A stretch of DNA of 64,000 nucleotides. It comes from BP-464 sp963825415. GTDB taxonomy: Bacteria > Actinomycetota > Thermoleophilia > Solirubrobacterales > Solirubrobacteraceae. Where the stretch lies: positions 496,001 to 560,000 of the forward strand of contig CAWGTD010000006.1 of NCBI GenBank assembly GCA_963825415.1. Direction: 5' to 3'. Of the stretch, positions 25,963 to 35,767 are shown one piece after another. A program made the position numbers and the translations under genes. The stretch's first letter is position 1; every line of letters starts with the position of its first letter. The notes beneath the pieces are model-generated. The model was not told where the DNA came from, ran no database searches, and saw nothing but the letters and a program-made list of their open reading frames with translations.

Positions 25963-26299
25963 GGCGGCGCGGTCGTCTCAGCCCTGGTTGATCACGCCGC
26001 CGGTGCGACGGTCTCTCTGCGCTCGGGTCCGGGCGGGGGCATGGCGGCGAACTTTAGGACAGCTTCAGAAATCGGTCGAATACTGCCGGGCGACGTACCT
26101 CGCACTGCACTCCTCATGCACGAACGGCCCGCGCGTAACGCGCGGGCCGTTCGTGTATGTGAGGGTGGACCCACCCCGATCCACCTCATCTCCATGACGC
26201 TTTGCCCCGTTCAAGACGGAGGCGCCGCGCCAGCCCCTCGCCGTCCCACCGAGCGAGGAGTTAGGGCAGTAAACGCAACCGCATCGGAGAACTTGCGCC
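25963..26299. other. Intergenic region with a strong hairpin
   Basis: 337 bp lie between the GNAT gene and the CNNM gene, both on the minus strand. No credible coding frame is present. The region contains a perfect 16-bp-stem hairpin (26119-26155) and a smaller one (GGTGGA/TCCACC around 26163-26184). It could hold the GNAT promoter plus the terminator of the CNNM gene, or a small RNA. Confidence 0.45.
26119..26155. terminator. Perfect long-stem hairpin
   Basis: CACGAACGGCCCGCGC, loop GTAAC, and its exact complement: a 16-bp stem with no mismatch. It lies about 145 bp downstream of the CNNM stop codon. There is no T-run on either strand. Best guess is a GC-rich transcription terminator; a structured RNA is the alternative. 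Confidence 0.5.
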
Positions 26300-27628
26300 T
26301 TATTCCGGGGTCTCGACCGCGGCGCGTCCGGTGGCGGGTCGCCGGCGCTCCCGGATGCGCACCGCCTCGATGCGGTTGTCGCGCACCGACTCGACCCTGA
26401 TCGAGTAGCCGTCGGCGTGGACCGTGTCGCCACGCTTGGGCAGGCGACCGAGCTCGGCGAAGACGAACCCACCGACGGAGTTGTAGGCGTCGGAGTCGAC
26501 GGGGAGCTCGAGGCCGTAGTCGTGCAGGTCGGTGACCGCCACGTGCCCGCGGACGAACCAGTCGCCGTTGGCCAGGCGCCGTACCTCCCCGGCAGCCGGG
26601 TCGGTCTCGTCGGAGATCTCGCCGACGACCTCCTCGATGATGTCCTCGACGGTGACGATCCCGGCCACCCGGCCGTACTCGTCGACGACGACCGCCATCG
26701 AGCTGCGCTCGCGCTGGAGGTCGGCGAGCAGGTCGTCGAGCGGCTTGGTCTCGGGAACGATCGGGGCCTCGCTGATGACCTCCTCCAGCTCGGCGGACGG
26801 TCCCACGGACATCAGCAGCCGGGCCAGCGAGTTGGCGTGCACCAGGCCGCGCACGCGGTCCTTGTTGTGATCCTCGGTGACGACGAGCCGCGTGTGCCCC
26901 GACGACACGCAGCGCCGCAGCGCCGTCTCGACGTCCTCGGAGGTATCGACCGTGACGACCGCCGGGATCGGGGTCATGACCTGCCGTGCCTCCTGCTCGT
27001 GCAGGTGAAAGACGCCGGTCAGCATGCCCGCCTCACCGGGGTCGAGCTTGCCGCCGGCCCGCGCCTGGGAGATCAGGATGCGCAGCTCGTCCGGCGTGGT
27101 GCCCTCCTCCATCTCGGCCGAGGCGTCGAGACCGAAGAGCCGCAGGATGCCGCTCGACGCGGCGTTCAGCGCGGAGATGAACGGCCGCATCGACCGTTGG
27201 AAGAGCTCCAACGGACGAGCGACGCGACTAGCCACCCGCTCGGGGTTGACGATCGCGTAGATCTTCGGCACCTGCTCGCCGGTCGTGATGTGCGCCGCCG
27301 TCACGAGCACGTAGGCGATCGCGATCGAGATGGCGGCGGCCAGCCCGTGCGAGAGGCCGCCGAAGGCGGGCTCGACGAGGTTTGCGATCGCGGGCTCGCC
27401 GAGGAAGCCGATACCAAGCGACGCCAGCGTGATCCCGAACTGGCAGGCCGAGAGGTACTGGTTGATGTCTTCGTGCTGGCGGTAGGCCAGCCGCGCACCC
27501 TTGGCGCCGGACTCCGCCATCTCCTGGAGCCGAGAGGGCCGCGCGCGAACGAGCGCGAACTCGGCCGCCACGAAGAAGCCGTTGACGCCGACCAGCACGC
27601 CGATCGCGATAAGCAGCAGCGCCGTCAC
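26300..27628 (-). CDS. CNNM/CorC-family (DUF21-CBS-CorC_HlyC) membrane protein
   Basis: 442 residues from GTG 27628. The DUF21 membrane domain has about four helices (LLLIAIGVLVGVNGFFVAAEFALVRARPSRL, QFGITLASLGIGFLGEPAI, ISIAIAYVLVTAAHITTGEQVPKIYAI). Two CBS domains follow (ARQVMTPIPAVVTVDTSEDVETAL; SMAVVVDEYGRVAGIVTVEDIIEEVVGEI). The CorC_HlyC C-terminal domain includes NSVGGFVFAELGRLPKRGD. The family exports or senses magnesium; older annotation as haemolysin is misleading. A near-palindrome ACGGTTC-G-GAACCGT lies at 27690-27704 in the upstream region. Confidence 0.9.
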   Translation of the reverse strand: MTALLLIAIGVLVGVNGFFVAAEFALVRARPSRLQEMAESGAKGARLAYRQHEDINQYLSACQFGITLASLGIGFLGEPAIANLVEPAFGGLSHGLAAAISIAIAYVLVTAAHITTGEQVPKIYAIVNPERVASRVARPLELFQRSMRPFISALNAASSGILRLFGLDASAEMEEGTTPDELRILISQARAGGKLDPGEAGMLTGVFHLHEQEARQVMTPIPAVVTVDTSEDVETALRRCVSSGHTRLVVTEDHNKDRVRGLVHANSLARLLMSVGPSAELEEVISEAPIVPETKPLDDLLADLQRERSSMAVVVDEYGRVAGIVTVEDIIEEVVGEISDETDPAAGEVRRLANGDWFVRGHVAVTDLHDYGLELPVDSDAYNSVGGFVFAELGRLPKRGDTVHADGYSIRVESVRDNRIEAVRIRERRRPATGRAAVETPE

Positions 27629-27689
27629 GCGAGGTGCGCGCCCGGCGCGCTTTTACTTCGGGAGGGGGTGTCGTCGGTCATGTAGATCG

Positions 27690-27704
27690 ACGGTTCGGAA
27701 CCGT
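27690..27704. promoter_or_regulatory. Inverted repeat upstream of the CNNM gene
   Basis: ACGGTTC-G-GAACCGT, 7-bp arms around one base, 62 bp upstream of the CNNM start and just after the stop of the gene before it. It has the look of an operator for a dimeric regulator. No regulator gene is adjacent. Confidence 0.35.
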
Positions 27705-27714
27705 AGCAGCGGGT

Positions 27715-30311
27715 CTACCCGATCCGGCGGAGTGGTGAGCGAGCGTAGAAGATCTGAGCCGGACCGTCGCGCTCGTCCTCCCAGGCGGCGACCACACGGC
27801 CCCCCGAGAGCGCCAGCGCGGGGCGCCACTGGTTCCACCCCGTGCGGCCGCTGTCGTCGACGCGCACGCGCCGGCCGACCCGACCGCCGCTGACCCTGGT
27901 GGCGAAGATGTCGCCAGGGCCGCCCGTGTGGTCCTGCCAGGCGACGACGGCGCCACTACCGGCGGGCGCGATCGCCGGGCTGAACGCGTCGACGTGGGCG
28001 CCGCCGCTGCGGTCGGCCTGGAGGTTCACGCCTCCCGGCACCGCGACGTCGACGTCGTAGAGGGGGCTGGCCGTCGTCGCCGAGTCCGCCGACTTCGACC
28101 AGTCGGTGAAGGCGACGAACGGGGTTGGCGGGGACGAATTCGTCAACGCCGCGCGCGGCGTGTCCTCCAGCGCCTCGTTCTCCTGCGGGGTGGTGTTGAC
28201 GCGCTCCTCGCTCCCCCACGTCGCGCCGCCGTCGTCGGACGTGCGGCTGAACACGTCCCACTCATAGTTGCGGAAGTCGGTCCATGCCGCGAGCACGCGC
28301 GAGCCGCGGACGGCGAGCGACGGCGCCCACGAGTGATCGAGCGTCTTGGCGAGCTCGGCCGGCGGCTCGGTGGAGTCGAGGCGCTGCGCCTTGCCGGCCG
28401 TGGCGCCCTCGAACGCGACGACCCAGATTCCCGCCTGCGGCAGGTCGTCCCCCGTGAAGCGCGCGCGGTCGTCGACGAACGCGACCAGCGCGCGGCCGGC
28501 GCCGGCGGCCGCGATCGAGGGGCGCAGCTGCTGAACGGCGTCGCCGACCGACGCGTCGGCCGCGACGGGCGCCGAGAAGCGCCGCCCGCGGTCGGTCGAG
28601 CGGGCCACGTATACGCGCTGTCCCGACGGCCCGCTGTCGTCGCTCCATGCCAGCCAGACCACGCCGTCGGGCCCGATCGCGATCGCCGGCCACCACTCCT
28701 CGGCGCCACCGGCCGCGCGGCCGGTGGCGTGGCGCGCCTTGCGCCAGTGACGCCCGCCGTCGAGCGAGCGGGCGACCAGCACCTGGTCGTGGCCCGCGGT
28801 GCGCTGCTCGAAGGCGGCGACCACGAGGCGCCCGCGCGCGGCGAGCGCCACGTTGCGCTGCACCGCCCGCGAGCCCGCCAGCGGGCGGTTGACGCTGAAC
28901 GGCGTTCGGCCGCGCTTGCGGCGCGCCACGCGTACCAGGCGGCGCCGGGCGTCGACCTGCACGTCGGCGTAGATCACGTCCTCGATCTGCCCGCCGCGAC
29001 AGACGCCGCGCGCCGCAGGCGTCGTGCAGGGCGCGTTGCCCGCGGTGGGCAGCAGCTTCTCCCCCACCTCGCCCAGCCGGCGGCGCCGCTGCGCGATCGT
29101 CTCGGCCTGCGACAACGGATCCGGCGTCACCCAGGCGCCCACCCGCAGGTACCCCGGCGCCGGCGGTTGCCCGACCAGGAACCCGGCGGCCGCGCGGCGG
29201 GTGCGTGGCTTGACCGCTATCGCCTGCTGGTTGTCGGCCGAGAGGTCGAAGAGGTTGCCGGTCAGCTCCGGCAGGACCATCGAGGAGATCGAGGGGTGGC
29301 GCAGGACGTCGGAGTAGCCCGCGCCCTGGATGTTGTCCGGCGCCCACGGCCCCTTGGTGGAGATCGTGTCGCCGACGAAGAACTCGGGCTGCACCAGCAG
29401 GTCGACGTGTTCCTGGTCGAGCCTGGAGACGAGGTCCGGCATCCACGCATCCTTGGAGGTCACGAACCCCAGCGTCCCGACCGGCGTCCGCAGCGCGCTG
29501 ACGCCCGTGAACACCTCGCCGGGCAGGAGGTCGAGCTGCCCCGGGAGCTCGACCGGGGTCAGATAGGTCTTGATCTGCTTGGAGACCAGGCGGCCCTGCG
29601 GGGTCGAAGACCAGCGCCATGTTCGACGCCTTGTCGGTCGTGGCCTCGTACGCGTAGGTGCGCTCCGGCTCGTCGGGGCCGCGCAGCTGGGCGACCTTGG
29701 CCGGGTTCTCCTCGTCGCAGCGTCACGCCGCCGGGCAGCGCGGGCAGCGTCGCCTTGCTGTCGCACACCACGTGCCAGTCCTGGGCCATGTCGATCCCGG
29801 CCTCCAGCCAGACGCCGTAGCGCGCGGCGATCTCGGCGTACGTCTCCACGGCGACCCGGGCGAAGGTGTCGGTGGCGGCGATCGCCAGCAGGCGGGTCGG
29901 GATCCCGCGCTGGGTCAGGGCCGGGAACTTCGCGCCGTAGTAGGCGGTCTGGGGCCCGTAGGCGACCAGCACGTTCACGATCGCCTCGGTGACCGACGAC
30001 GCTCCGCGCGCCTGTGCGCCGCGCTGCCCGGAGAAGATCGCCATCAGGCCCAGGTCCTCGGGCAGCGCGACGAAGTTGCTCTCCCCGGGCAGCAGATGCG
30101 AGGCGACGTCGTCGGCCTCGACCTGTACGTCGGGCCCCCGCCTGGACTTGTCGACCAGGCCCACCAGGTGGTCGTGGAAGTGCGCGCGCGTGTCGACCCA
30201 CGACAGTGAGAACTTCGGCCCGACGGCGAACGCGCGGACGCGCTTGGCCTGCGCGCCGGCGGGAGCCGCGAGCAGCACCGTCGCCGCCGCGAGGAGCGCG
30301 AACCTCCTCAC
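27715..30311 (-). pseudogene. Secreted nitrilase-like/sialidase-like (BNR) fusion, frameshifted
   Basis: From GTG 30311 there is a signal peptide (FALLAAATVLLAAPAGAQA) and a nitrilase-like segment (NFVALPEDLGLMAIFSGQRG, VLVAYGPQTAYYGAKFP). The frame breaks near 29723-29728, continues in a second frame (ENPAKVAQLRGPDEPERTYAYE), and breaks again at an extra C near 29601-29604, after which DPQGRLVSKQIKTYLTP runs on to 27715. The C-terminal half has Asp-box/BNR repeats (SLDGGRHWRKA, STDRGRRFSAP, SDDGGATWGSE), a beta-propeller of sialidase type. The intact product would be about 860 residues and extracellular. GTG overlaps the stop of the pterin dehydratase. Confidence 0.72.
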
Positions 30312-30547
30312 AGGGCGTCGATGGCCGCCGCGAGGTCGTGGTCGGCCTGGGTGACGCCGTCGGCCGTATGGGTCGAGAGCGTCAGGCGCACGTTGTTCCA
30401 GCCGTGCACCAGGATGTCGGGGTGGTGGTTGCGTTCCTCGGCGAGGTCGGCGACCCGGTTGACGAACCACATCGCCGCCTTGAAGTCGGGGAACTGGAAG
30501 TCGCGGACGAGCGCGTCGTCGTCGTTGTGCCATTCGGTGTCTGACAT
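30308..30547 (-). CDS. Pterin-4a-carbinolamine dehydratase (PhhB/DCoH-like)
   Basis: 79 residues from ATG 30547. The family motif is clear: FPDFKAAMWFVNRVADLAEERNHHPDILVHGWNNVRLTLSTHTADGVTQADHDLAAAID, with the catalytic E-x-x-x-HHPD. It dehydrates 4a-hydroxytetrahydrobiopterin, but many bacteria have paralogues with a different job in molybdopterin or unknown pathways. No aromatic-amino-acid hydroxylase is nearby. The start is only 11 bp from the divergent BtuF-like gene, so both promoters must overlap coding sequence. Confidence 0.88.
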   Translation of the reverse strand: MSDTEWHNDDDALVRDFQFPDFKAAMWFVNRVADLAEERNHHPDILVHGWNNVRLTLSTHTADGVTQADHDLAAAIDAL

Positions 30548-30558
30548 ATCCTCGTCTC

Positions 30559-31470
30559 GTGCGGATCGTGAGCCTGGTGCCCCACGCCACCGAGCTGCTG
30601 TTCGCCCTTGGACTGGGCGAACAGGTCGTCGGCGTGACGCACGAGTGCGATCATCCCAGCGAGGCCCGATCGCTGCCACACGTGACCCGCGACGTGCTGC
30701 CGCCGGGCCTCACCGCGGCGGAGATCGACCGCGAGGTCAAGGAGCGCACGCAGCGCGGCGACGCGATCTACGCGCTCGACGACGAGGTGCTGCGCGAGCT
30801 CGATCCCGACCTCATCGTCACCCAGCAGCTCTGCCCGGTCTGCGCGGTGTCCTACGACGAGGTGGCCGAGATCGCCAAGGCGATGCCGGCCTGCCCGAAG
30901 GTCGTCGCGCTGGATCCCAAGACGTTCGGCGAGACCCTCGGTGACGCCAGGACGATCGCGCAGCTCACCGGAGCGCGCACCGCGGCCGTGGACCTGGTCG
31001 TGCGCACCCGCGCGCGCGTCGACGAGGTGCGGCGCGCCCTGCGCGGGGCCACCCCGGTCCGCGTGGCGGCGCTCGAGTGGTTCGACCCCGTGTTCGTCGC
31101 CGGGCACTGGACGCCGCAGATGATCGAGTGGGCGGGCGGCGAGGACCTGCTCGGCCTGTCCGGCGAGCCTTCGGAGGAGACGACCTGGGAGGCGGTGGCG
31201 GCGACAGAGCCGGAGGTCGTGATCGCGATGCCCTGCGGCTACGACGCCGAGACCGCCTACCGCGAGGCCGAGATGCACACCGCCGAGCTGCGCGCCACCG
31301 GCGCCCGGCGGGTGGTGGCGGTCGACGGCGGGGCCTACTTCTCGCGACCGGGCCCGCGGCTCGTCGACGGCCTCGAGCTGCTCGCCCACGTGCTGCACCC
31401 CGATGTGTTCCCGGAGGCCCCCGGACGGGCGCTCGAACTCGATCTGAATTCGCCCGTCGAGAGCCCCTGA
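30559..31470 (+). CDS. BtuF/FepB-like substrate-binding protein without signal peptide
   Basis: 303 residues from GTG 30559. RIVSLVPHATELLFALGLGEQVVGVTHECDHP is the typical start of a mature cobalamin/iron-siderophore binding domain, followed by LDPDLIVTQQLCPVCAVSYDEV and EPEVVIAMPCGYD. There is no signal sequence or lipobox, so as written it is cytoplasmic. Similar soluble BtuF-like proteins in actinobacteria may bind corrinoids inside the cell. No permease or ATPase gene is adjacent. Confidence 0.82.
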   Translation: MRIVSLVPHATELLFALGLGEQVVGVTHECDHPSEARSLPHVTRDVLPPGLTAAEIDREVKERTQRGDAIYALDDEVLRELDPDLIVTQQLCPVCAVSYDEVAEIAKAMPACPKVVALDPKTFGETLGDARTIAQLTGARTAAVDLVVRTRARVDEVRRALRGATPVRVAALEWFDPVFVAGHWTPQMIEWAGGEDLLGLSGEPSEETTWEAVAATEPEVVIAMPCGYDAETAYREAEMHTAELRATGARRVVAVDGGAYFSRPGPRLVDGLELLAHVLHPDVFPEAPGRALELDLNSPVESP

Positions 31471-32609
31471 GCCCCCGGACCGTCCTCTACCTGCACTCGT
31501 CCGCCGGCCGGTATGGCGCCGACCGGCAGCTGCACGCGATCGCCACGGGCCTCGATCCCGCGCGCTACCGGCCGCTGGTCGTCCTGCCCGAGCACGGCGA
31601 GCTCGCCGACGACCTGGCGGCCGCCGGCGTCGAGGTGCTGGTCCGCCCCTTGGCGGTGCTGCGCCGCGCGCTGATGTCGCCGCGGGGCGTCTCGCGAGTG
31701 GCCGCGGCGTGGGCGGCAGACGCGGGCGGGCTCGGCCGCCTCGCGCGGGCGCGCGACGTCGCGCTGGTGCACACCAACACCTCGGTCACGCTGGGCGGGG
31801 CGGCCGCCGCGCGCGTGGCCGGCACCCCCCATGTCTGGCACGTGCGCGAGATCTACTCCGGCTTCGAGCGCTGGTTCGAGCCCTACCGGCGCCTGTTGCT
31901 GAGCGCCGACGCGCTGCCGTGCGTCTCGCAGGCGACCTGCGAGCAGTTCGGCGGCGCGCCGGCCGCGTTCGTGCTCCACGACGGGCTGGCGATCGACCCG
32001 CGCCGCGGCGACCGCGCGACCTCGCGCCGGACCCTCGGCCTCCCCGACGACGCGGTGGTCGTCGCGGTCCTCGGCCGCATCTCCGGCTGGAAGGGCCAGG
32101 ACGTGCTCGTCCGCTCGCTCGGTGCGGGTGCGCTGCGCGGGCGCGACGACGTCGTCGCGCTGATCGCCGGCGCGCCATGGCGCGGCGAGCAGCGCCACCT
32201 GCGCGCACTCGAGGAGCTGGCCACCACCCTGGGCGTCACCGGCCGGGTGCATCTCGCCGGCTTCGTCACCGACGTCGACGCGGTCTACGGCGCGGCGGAC
32301 ATCGTCGCCGTCCCTTCGCGCCAGCCCGACCCGCTGCCCAACGCCGCGCTCGAGGCCGCCGCGGCGGGCTGCTGCGTGGTCGGAGCCGCACACGGCGGCG
32401 TTCCGGAGATCATCCGCGACGGCGAGACCGGCCTGCTGGTCGAGCCCGGCGACGCCGCCGCGCTGGCCGCGGCGCTGGCCGAACTCGTCGACGACCCCGC
32501 CCGCCGCGAGGCGCTGGGCGCCGCCGCCGCCCGCGACGTGCGCGAACGCTTCTCGACGCCGGCGCTGCTCGACTCGCTGCAGGCGCTGTACGACCGGCTG
32601 CTCAACTGA
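31467..32609 (+). CDS. GT4-type glycosyltransferase
   Basis: About 380 residues. Features of GT-B family 4 enzymes: LYLHSSAGRYGADRQLHAIA at the N-terminus, VVAVLGRISGWKGQDVLVRSLG, LAGFVTDVDAVYGAADIVAVPSRQPDPLPNAALEAAAAGCCVVGAAHGGVPEIIRDGETGLLVEPGD. It transfers a sugar from an activated donor to a lipid or polysaccharide. No ATG, GTG or TTG is available before the conserved N-terminus; a CTG at 31467 overlaps the previous stop (CTGA) and is the likely start. Cotranscribed with the BtuF-like gene. Confidence 0.85.
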   Translation: MSPRTVLYLHSSAGRYGADRQLHAIATGLDPARYRPLVVLPEHGELADDLAAAGVEVLVRPLAVLRRALMSPRGVSRVAAAWAADAGGLGRLARARDVALVHTNTSVTLGGAAAARVAGTPHVWHVREIYSGFERWFEPYRRLLLSADALPCVSQATCEQFGGAPAAFVLHDGLAIDPRRGDRATSRRTLGLPDDAVVVAVLGRISGWKGQDVLVRSLGAGALRGRDDVVALIAGAPWRGEQRHLRALEELATTLGVTGRVHLAGFVTDVDAVYGAADIVAVPSRQPDPLPNAALEAAAAGCCVVGAAHGGVPEIIRDGETGLLVEPGDAAALAAALAELVDDPARREALGAAAARDVRERFSTPALLDSLQALYDRLLN

Positions 32610-32623
32610 ACTTTGGGTAGCGA

Positions 32624-35600
32624 TCAAGCCGGCAGCTGCTGCGCCTGGAGATAGGCGTAGAGGCCGTCGCGACGCATGAGCTCCTCGTGAGTGCCGGTCT
32701 CGGCGATGCGGCCGCGCTCGAGCACGACGATCAGATCCGCGTCGCGCACGGTCGAGAGCCGGTGGGCGACCACGACCGCCGTCCGGCCCTCCAGCAGCGA
32801 GTCCATGTTCTGCTTGACGGCCCGCTCGGATTCGGTGTCCAGGGCGCTGGTCGCCTCGTCGAGCAGGATGACCGGCGGGTGGTGGTACACCGCGCGCGCG
32901 ATCGCGATCCGCTGCTGCTGGCCGCCGGAGAGCGCCAGGCCGCTCTCCCCGACCTTCGTCCCGTAGCCGAGCGGGAACCCAGTGATGAACTCGTGGGCGT
33001 CCGCCACCTCCGCGGCCCACTGGACACGCTGCATGTCAGGGTCGAGCTCGCCGAAGGCGATGTTCGCGGTGATCGTGTCGTCGAAGACGTGCGGCTGCTG
33101 AAGCACGACACCGATGCGGCGCCGCAGATCGCGGTGTCGAAGCCCGCCGAGGTCGACGCCGTCGTAGGCAATCGCGCCGGCGGTCACCGGCATGAGCCCG
33201 GCGAGGCAGCGCACGAGCGTGGACTTGCCGGATCCCGACCGCCCGACGAGTGCGATCGTCGTGCCGGGCTCGATGTCGAGCGAGATGTCCTGGAGGATCG
33301 GCGTGTCCGGGGACGTCGGGAACGCGAAGCCGACGCCGCGAAGCGTCAGGCGGCCCTCGAGCGTCGGCACAGCCCGCAGCTGCGCGGGGTCCTCCCCGCT
33401 CTGCTCGGGCTCCTGTTCGAGGATGTCGCGCAGCCTGCCGACCAGCACCGCCGAGAGCTGCGCCTGGTCCCACAGCGCGAGCATGATCTGCAGCGGCGAC
33501 GTGGCGAGCAGGATGAGAGCGTTGAACGACACCAGCTCGCCGAGCGTGAGGTTGCCCGCCAGCACCTGCAGAGCCCCCAGCCAGAGGAAGAACACCACGA
33601 GCACGAGCGTGGCCGTGCCCGACACCGCCTCGTAGCCCAGCAGCGTGCGATCGGCGCGCACGATCCGCTCGGAGAGCTCGGAGAAGTCGCGCATGATGCT
33701 CGCGCGCAGCCCCTCCTCGGCCCCGAGCGACTTGACGGTCTCGATGCCCTTGATCGCGTCGAGCTGCCGCGAGCGGTACTTGCCGAAGCCCTCTTCGAGG
33801 TCGTCCAGCACGGGCCGTAGCCGCGTCGTCGACCACGCCATCATCCCGATGTAGATCGGCATCGTGGCGAGGAAGCCCAGGGCCAGGGGCCACGAATACG
33901 CGAGCATCACCCCGATCGCCGCGATGAACTGCGTCACGGCGATCAGCGCGTAGGAACCCTGGCGAACCACGAGCAGGCGGACCTGGCGCAGACCGTCCAG
34001 CCGCCGCTCGATGTCGCCGGTGCGGCGGGTCGCGAAGTACGAGGTGGGCAGGCGCAGAAGCCGGTCGCTGACGAAGTCCAGGCTGCCCGCGTCGATCTTC
34101 ACCGAGACGGTCGAGATCAGCCGCGCCTGGATCAACGCGGCGACCAGACCCAGGCCGAGCAGACCGAGCATCCCGAGCCCGAGGAGGTGCAGCAGCGTTC
34201 CGTTGTCCTTCGGCAGCACGTCGTCGACGATCTTCTGGCTCATCACGGGCAGCAACATCTCCAGCCCGGCGGCGAGGATCGCGAGCACGGCCGTGACCGC
34301 CAGCGTGCGCCAATAGGGCCGCACGAACTGCCACAGCCAGCCGATGCCCAGCGAGCTGACGGGGGCCTCGGCGAGCTCCGGTGTGGCCGAGCACAGCCCC
34401 GCGAAGCCCGACCACTTCTCGAGCAGCTCGTCGCGCGTATAGCGGCGCAGCCCGCGGGCGGGGTCGGCCACGCGCACGTGGTCGTGGCCGACCTCGTAGA
34501 GCACGATCCAGTGATTGGCGTCCCAGTGGACGATCGCCGGCAGCGGGAGGTCGTCGAGACGGTCCTTGGAGGCCTTGATGGTCTGGATGCGCAGACCGAT
34601 CGCCTCGCCGCCGCGCTTGATCCCGTGCAGGCTCGTGCCGTCGATCGCGGTGCCGCAGACATCGCGGATCTTCGACAGCGACACCGGCCGGCCGAACGCC
34701 CTGCACACGATCGCCACCGACGCCGCGCCGCAGTCCATCTCGTCGATCTGGCGGATGAACGGGAAGCGGCCCGGCCAGAACCGTCGCCGCCGCCAGAGCT
34801 GGGGAGCGGCGGCGTCGAGTTCCTCCAGCACGGACTCGTCGACGCGCGGACCGGTATCGGCGACCTGGCCCGCCGCGGCCGCACGACGTGCCTGCGCCGG
34901 CGTCTCGAGCTGTTCGGCGAAGTCGAGTGGCACCTCGGCGCTGGGGCCGCGCTCGTAGACGGCGATGCGCTCCTCGACCCGCTCGCGCACCTCCTCGTGC
35001 TCGGCCAGCAGCGCGAGGAACGCCGCCGCCGGGAGTGACAGCAGCCGGGTGGGCGCGATCGCCTCGACGCTCACCGTGCGCGGGGTGCGGCGGACGATCG
35101 CCAGCTCGCCCAGGAAGTCCCCGGTACGCAGGTAGCGCAGGTTCACCCGCTGGTAGTCGCCACCCTCGGTGAACGCGACGAGCCGGCCGTCCTGCACGAG
35201 CAGGAGCGAGTCGGCCGGGTCGCCCTCGGCCACGGCGAGCTCGCCGGGCTGCAGCTCGATCGACTCGAGCCGGCGGGCGAGGTCGGGCAGGGCAGACGAC
35301 GGCAGCGCGGAGAAAGCGGAGTCGAGCCGCAGGTGGTGCTCGATCGCGCGCACGCGCGCCTGGATCTCGAACGCCTCACGGATCGAGGGGTGTACGCGGA
35401 CGAGCGCTCGGAAGATCGACGAGTCCAGGCGCAGCGCCACCACGTCGGTCGAGGCCCGCACACTCGCCGTGCGCGGCTCGCCCGAGAGGATCGAGGTCTC
35501 GCCGAAAGAGTCGCCGACCGCAAGCGTGCCGAGCGCGACCTCGATCCCGCCGTCGCGGCGAACGATCCGCGCGCGGCCCGAGGCGATGACGTACAGGGCG

Positions 35601-35767
35601 TCGCCGGGCTCGTCCTGGCGGACGATCGCCTCGCCGAACGCGTACTGCTCGGGAACGAAGGATTCGATCACGACCGTGCGCAGCTCCTCGGGAAGCTGGC
35701 CGAGCGCGACCAGCTCGCGCACGACGGCACGCTGCTCTTCGGTCGCGACGGCCTCAGAGAGCGCCAT
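32624..35767 (-). CDS. C39-peptidase ABC exporter with two cyclic-nucleotide-binding domains
   Basis: 1047 residues, in order: two cNMP-binding domains (about 36-125 and 168-250; phosphate-binding cassettes FGETSILSGEPRTASV and LGELAIVRRTPRTVSV, both with the Glu and Arg expected for ligand binding); a C39 bacteriocin-processing peptidase (about 335-450; catalytic Cys346 in DEMDCGAAS, His419 in NHWIVL, Asp435 in ADPARG); a six-helix ABC membrane domain (about 480-770); and an ATPase (Walker A VGRSGSGKST at 841-850, LSGGQQQRIAIARA, Walker B VILLDEATSALD). It should cleave double-glycine leaders and export the peptide. Last gene of a four-gene operon that includes a nucleotide cyclase, so transport may be cAMP- or cGMP-gated. 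Confidence 0.93.
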   Translation of the reverse strand: MALSEAVATEEQRAVVRELVALGQLPEELRTVVIESFVPEQYAFGEAIVRQDEPGDALYVIASGRARIVRRDGGIEVALGTLAVGDSFGETSILSGEPRTASVRASTDVVALRLDSSIFRALVRVHPSIREAFEIQARVRAIEHHLRLDSAFSALPSSALPDLARRLESIELQPGELAVAEGDPADSLLLVQDGRLVAFTEGGDYQRVNLRYLRTGDFLGELAIVRRTPRTVSVEAIAPTRLLSLPAAAFLALLAEHEEVRERVEERIAVYERGPSAEVPLDFAEQLETPAQARRAAAAGQVADTGPRVDESVLEELDAAAPQLWRRRRFWPGRFPFIRQIDEMDCGAASVAIVCRAFGRPVSLSKIRDVCGTAIDGTSLHGIKRGGEAIGLRIQTIKASKDRLDDLPLPAIVHWDANHWIVLYEVGHDHVRVADPARGLRRYTRDELLEKWSGFAGLCSATPELAEAPVSSLGIGWLWQFVRPYWRTLAVTAVLAILAAGLEMLLPVMSQKIVDDVLPKDNGTLLHLLGLGMLGLLGLGLVAALIQARLISTVSVKIDAGSLDFVSDRLLRLPTSYFATRRTGDIERRLDGLRQVRLLVVRQGSYALIAVTQFIAAIGVMLAYSWPLALGFLATMPIYIGMMAWSTTRLRPVLDDLEEGFGKYRSRQLDAIKGIETVKSLGAEEGLRASIMRDFSELSERIVRADRTLLGYEAVSGTATLVLVVFFLWLGALQVLAGNLTLGELVSFNALILLATSPLQIMLALWDQAQLSAVLVGRLRDILEQEPEQSGEDPAQLRAVPTLEGRLTLRGVGFAFPTSPDTPILQDISLDIEPGTTIALVGRSGSGKSTLVRCLAGLMPVTAGAIAYDGVDLGGLRHRDLRRRIGVVLQQPHVFDDTITANIAFGELDPDMQRVQWAAEVADAHEFITGFPLGYGTKVGESGLALSGGQQQRIAIARAVYHHPPVILLDEATSALDTESERAVKQNMDSLLEGRTAVVVAHRLSTVRDADLIVVLERGRIAETGTHEELMRRDGLYAYLQAQQLPA

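Noticed and set aside
26119..26184. Hairpins considered as a CRISPR repeat or tmRNA fragment
   Set aside because: Only one copy of each element and no tRNA-like acceptor or T-loop sequence.
25992..26195. 67-codon minus-strand frame in the gap
   Set aside because: It runs straight through the perfect hairpin, has no ribosome-binding site, and its composition is like other shadow frames.
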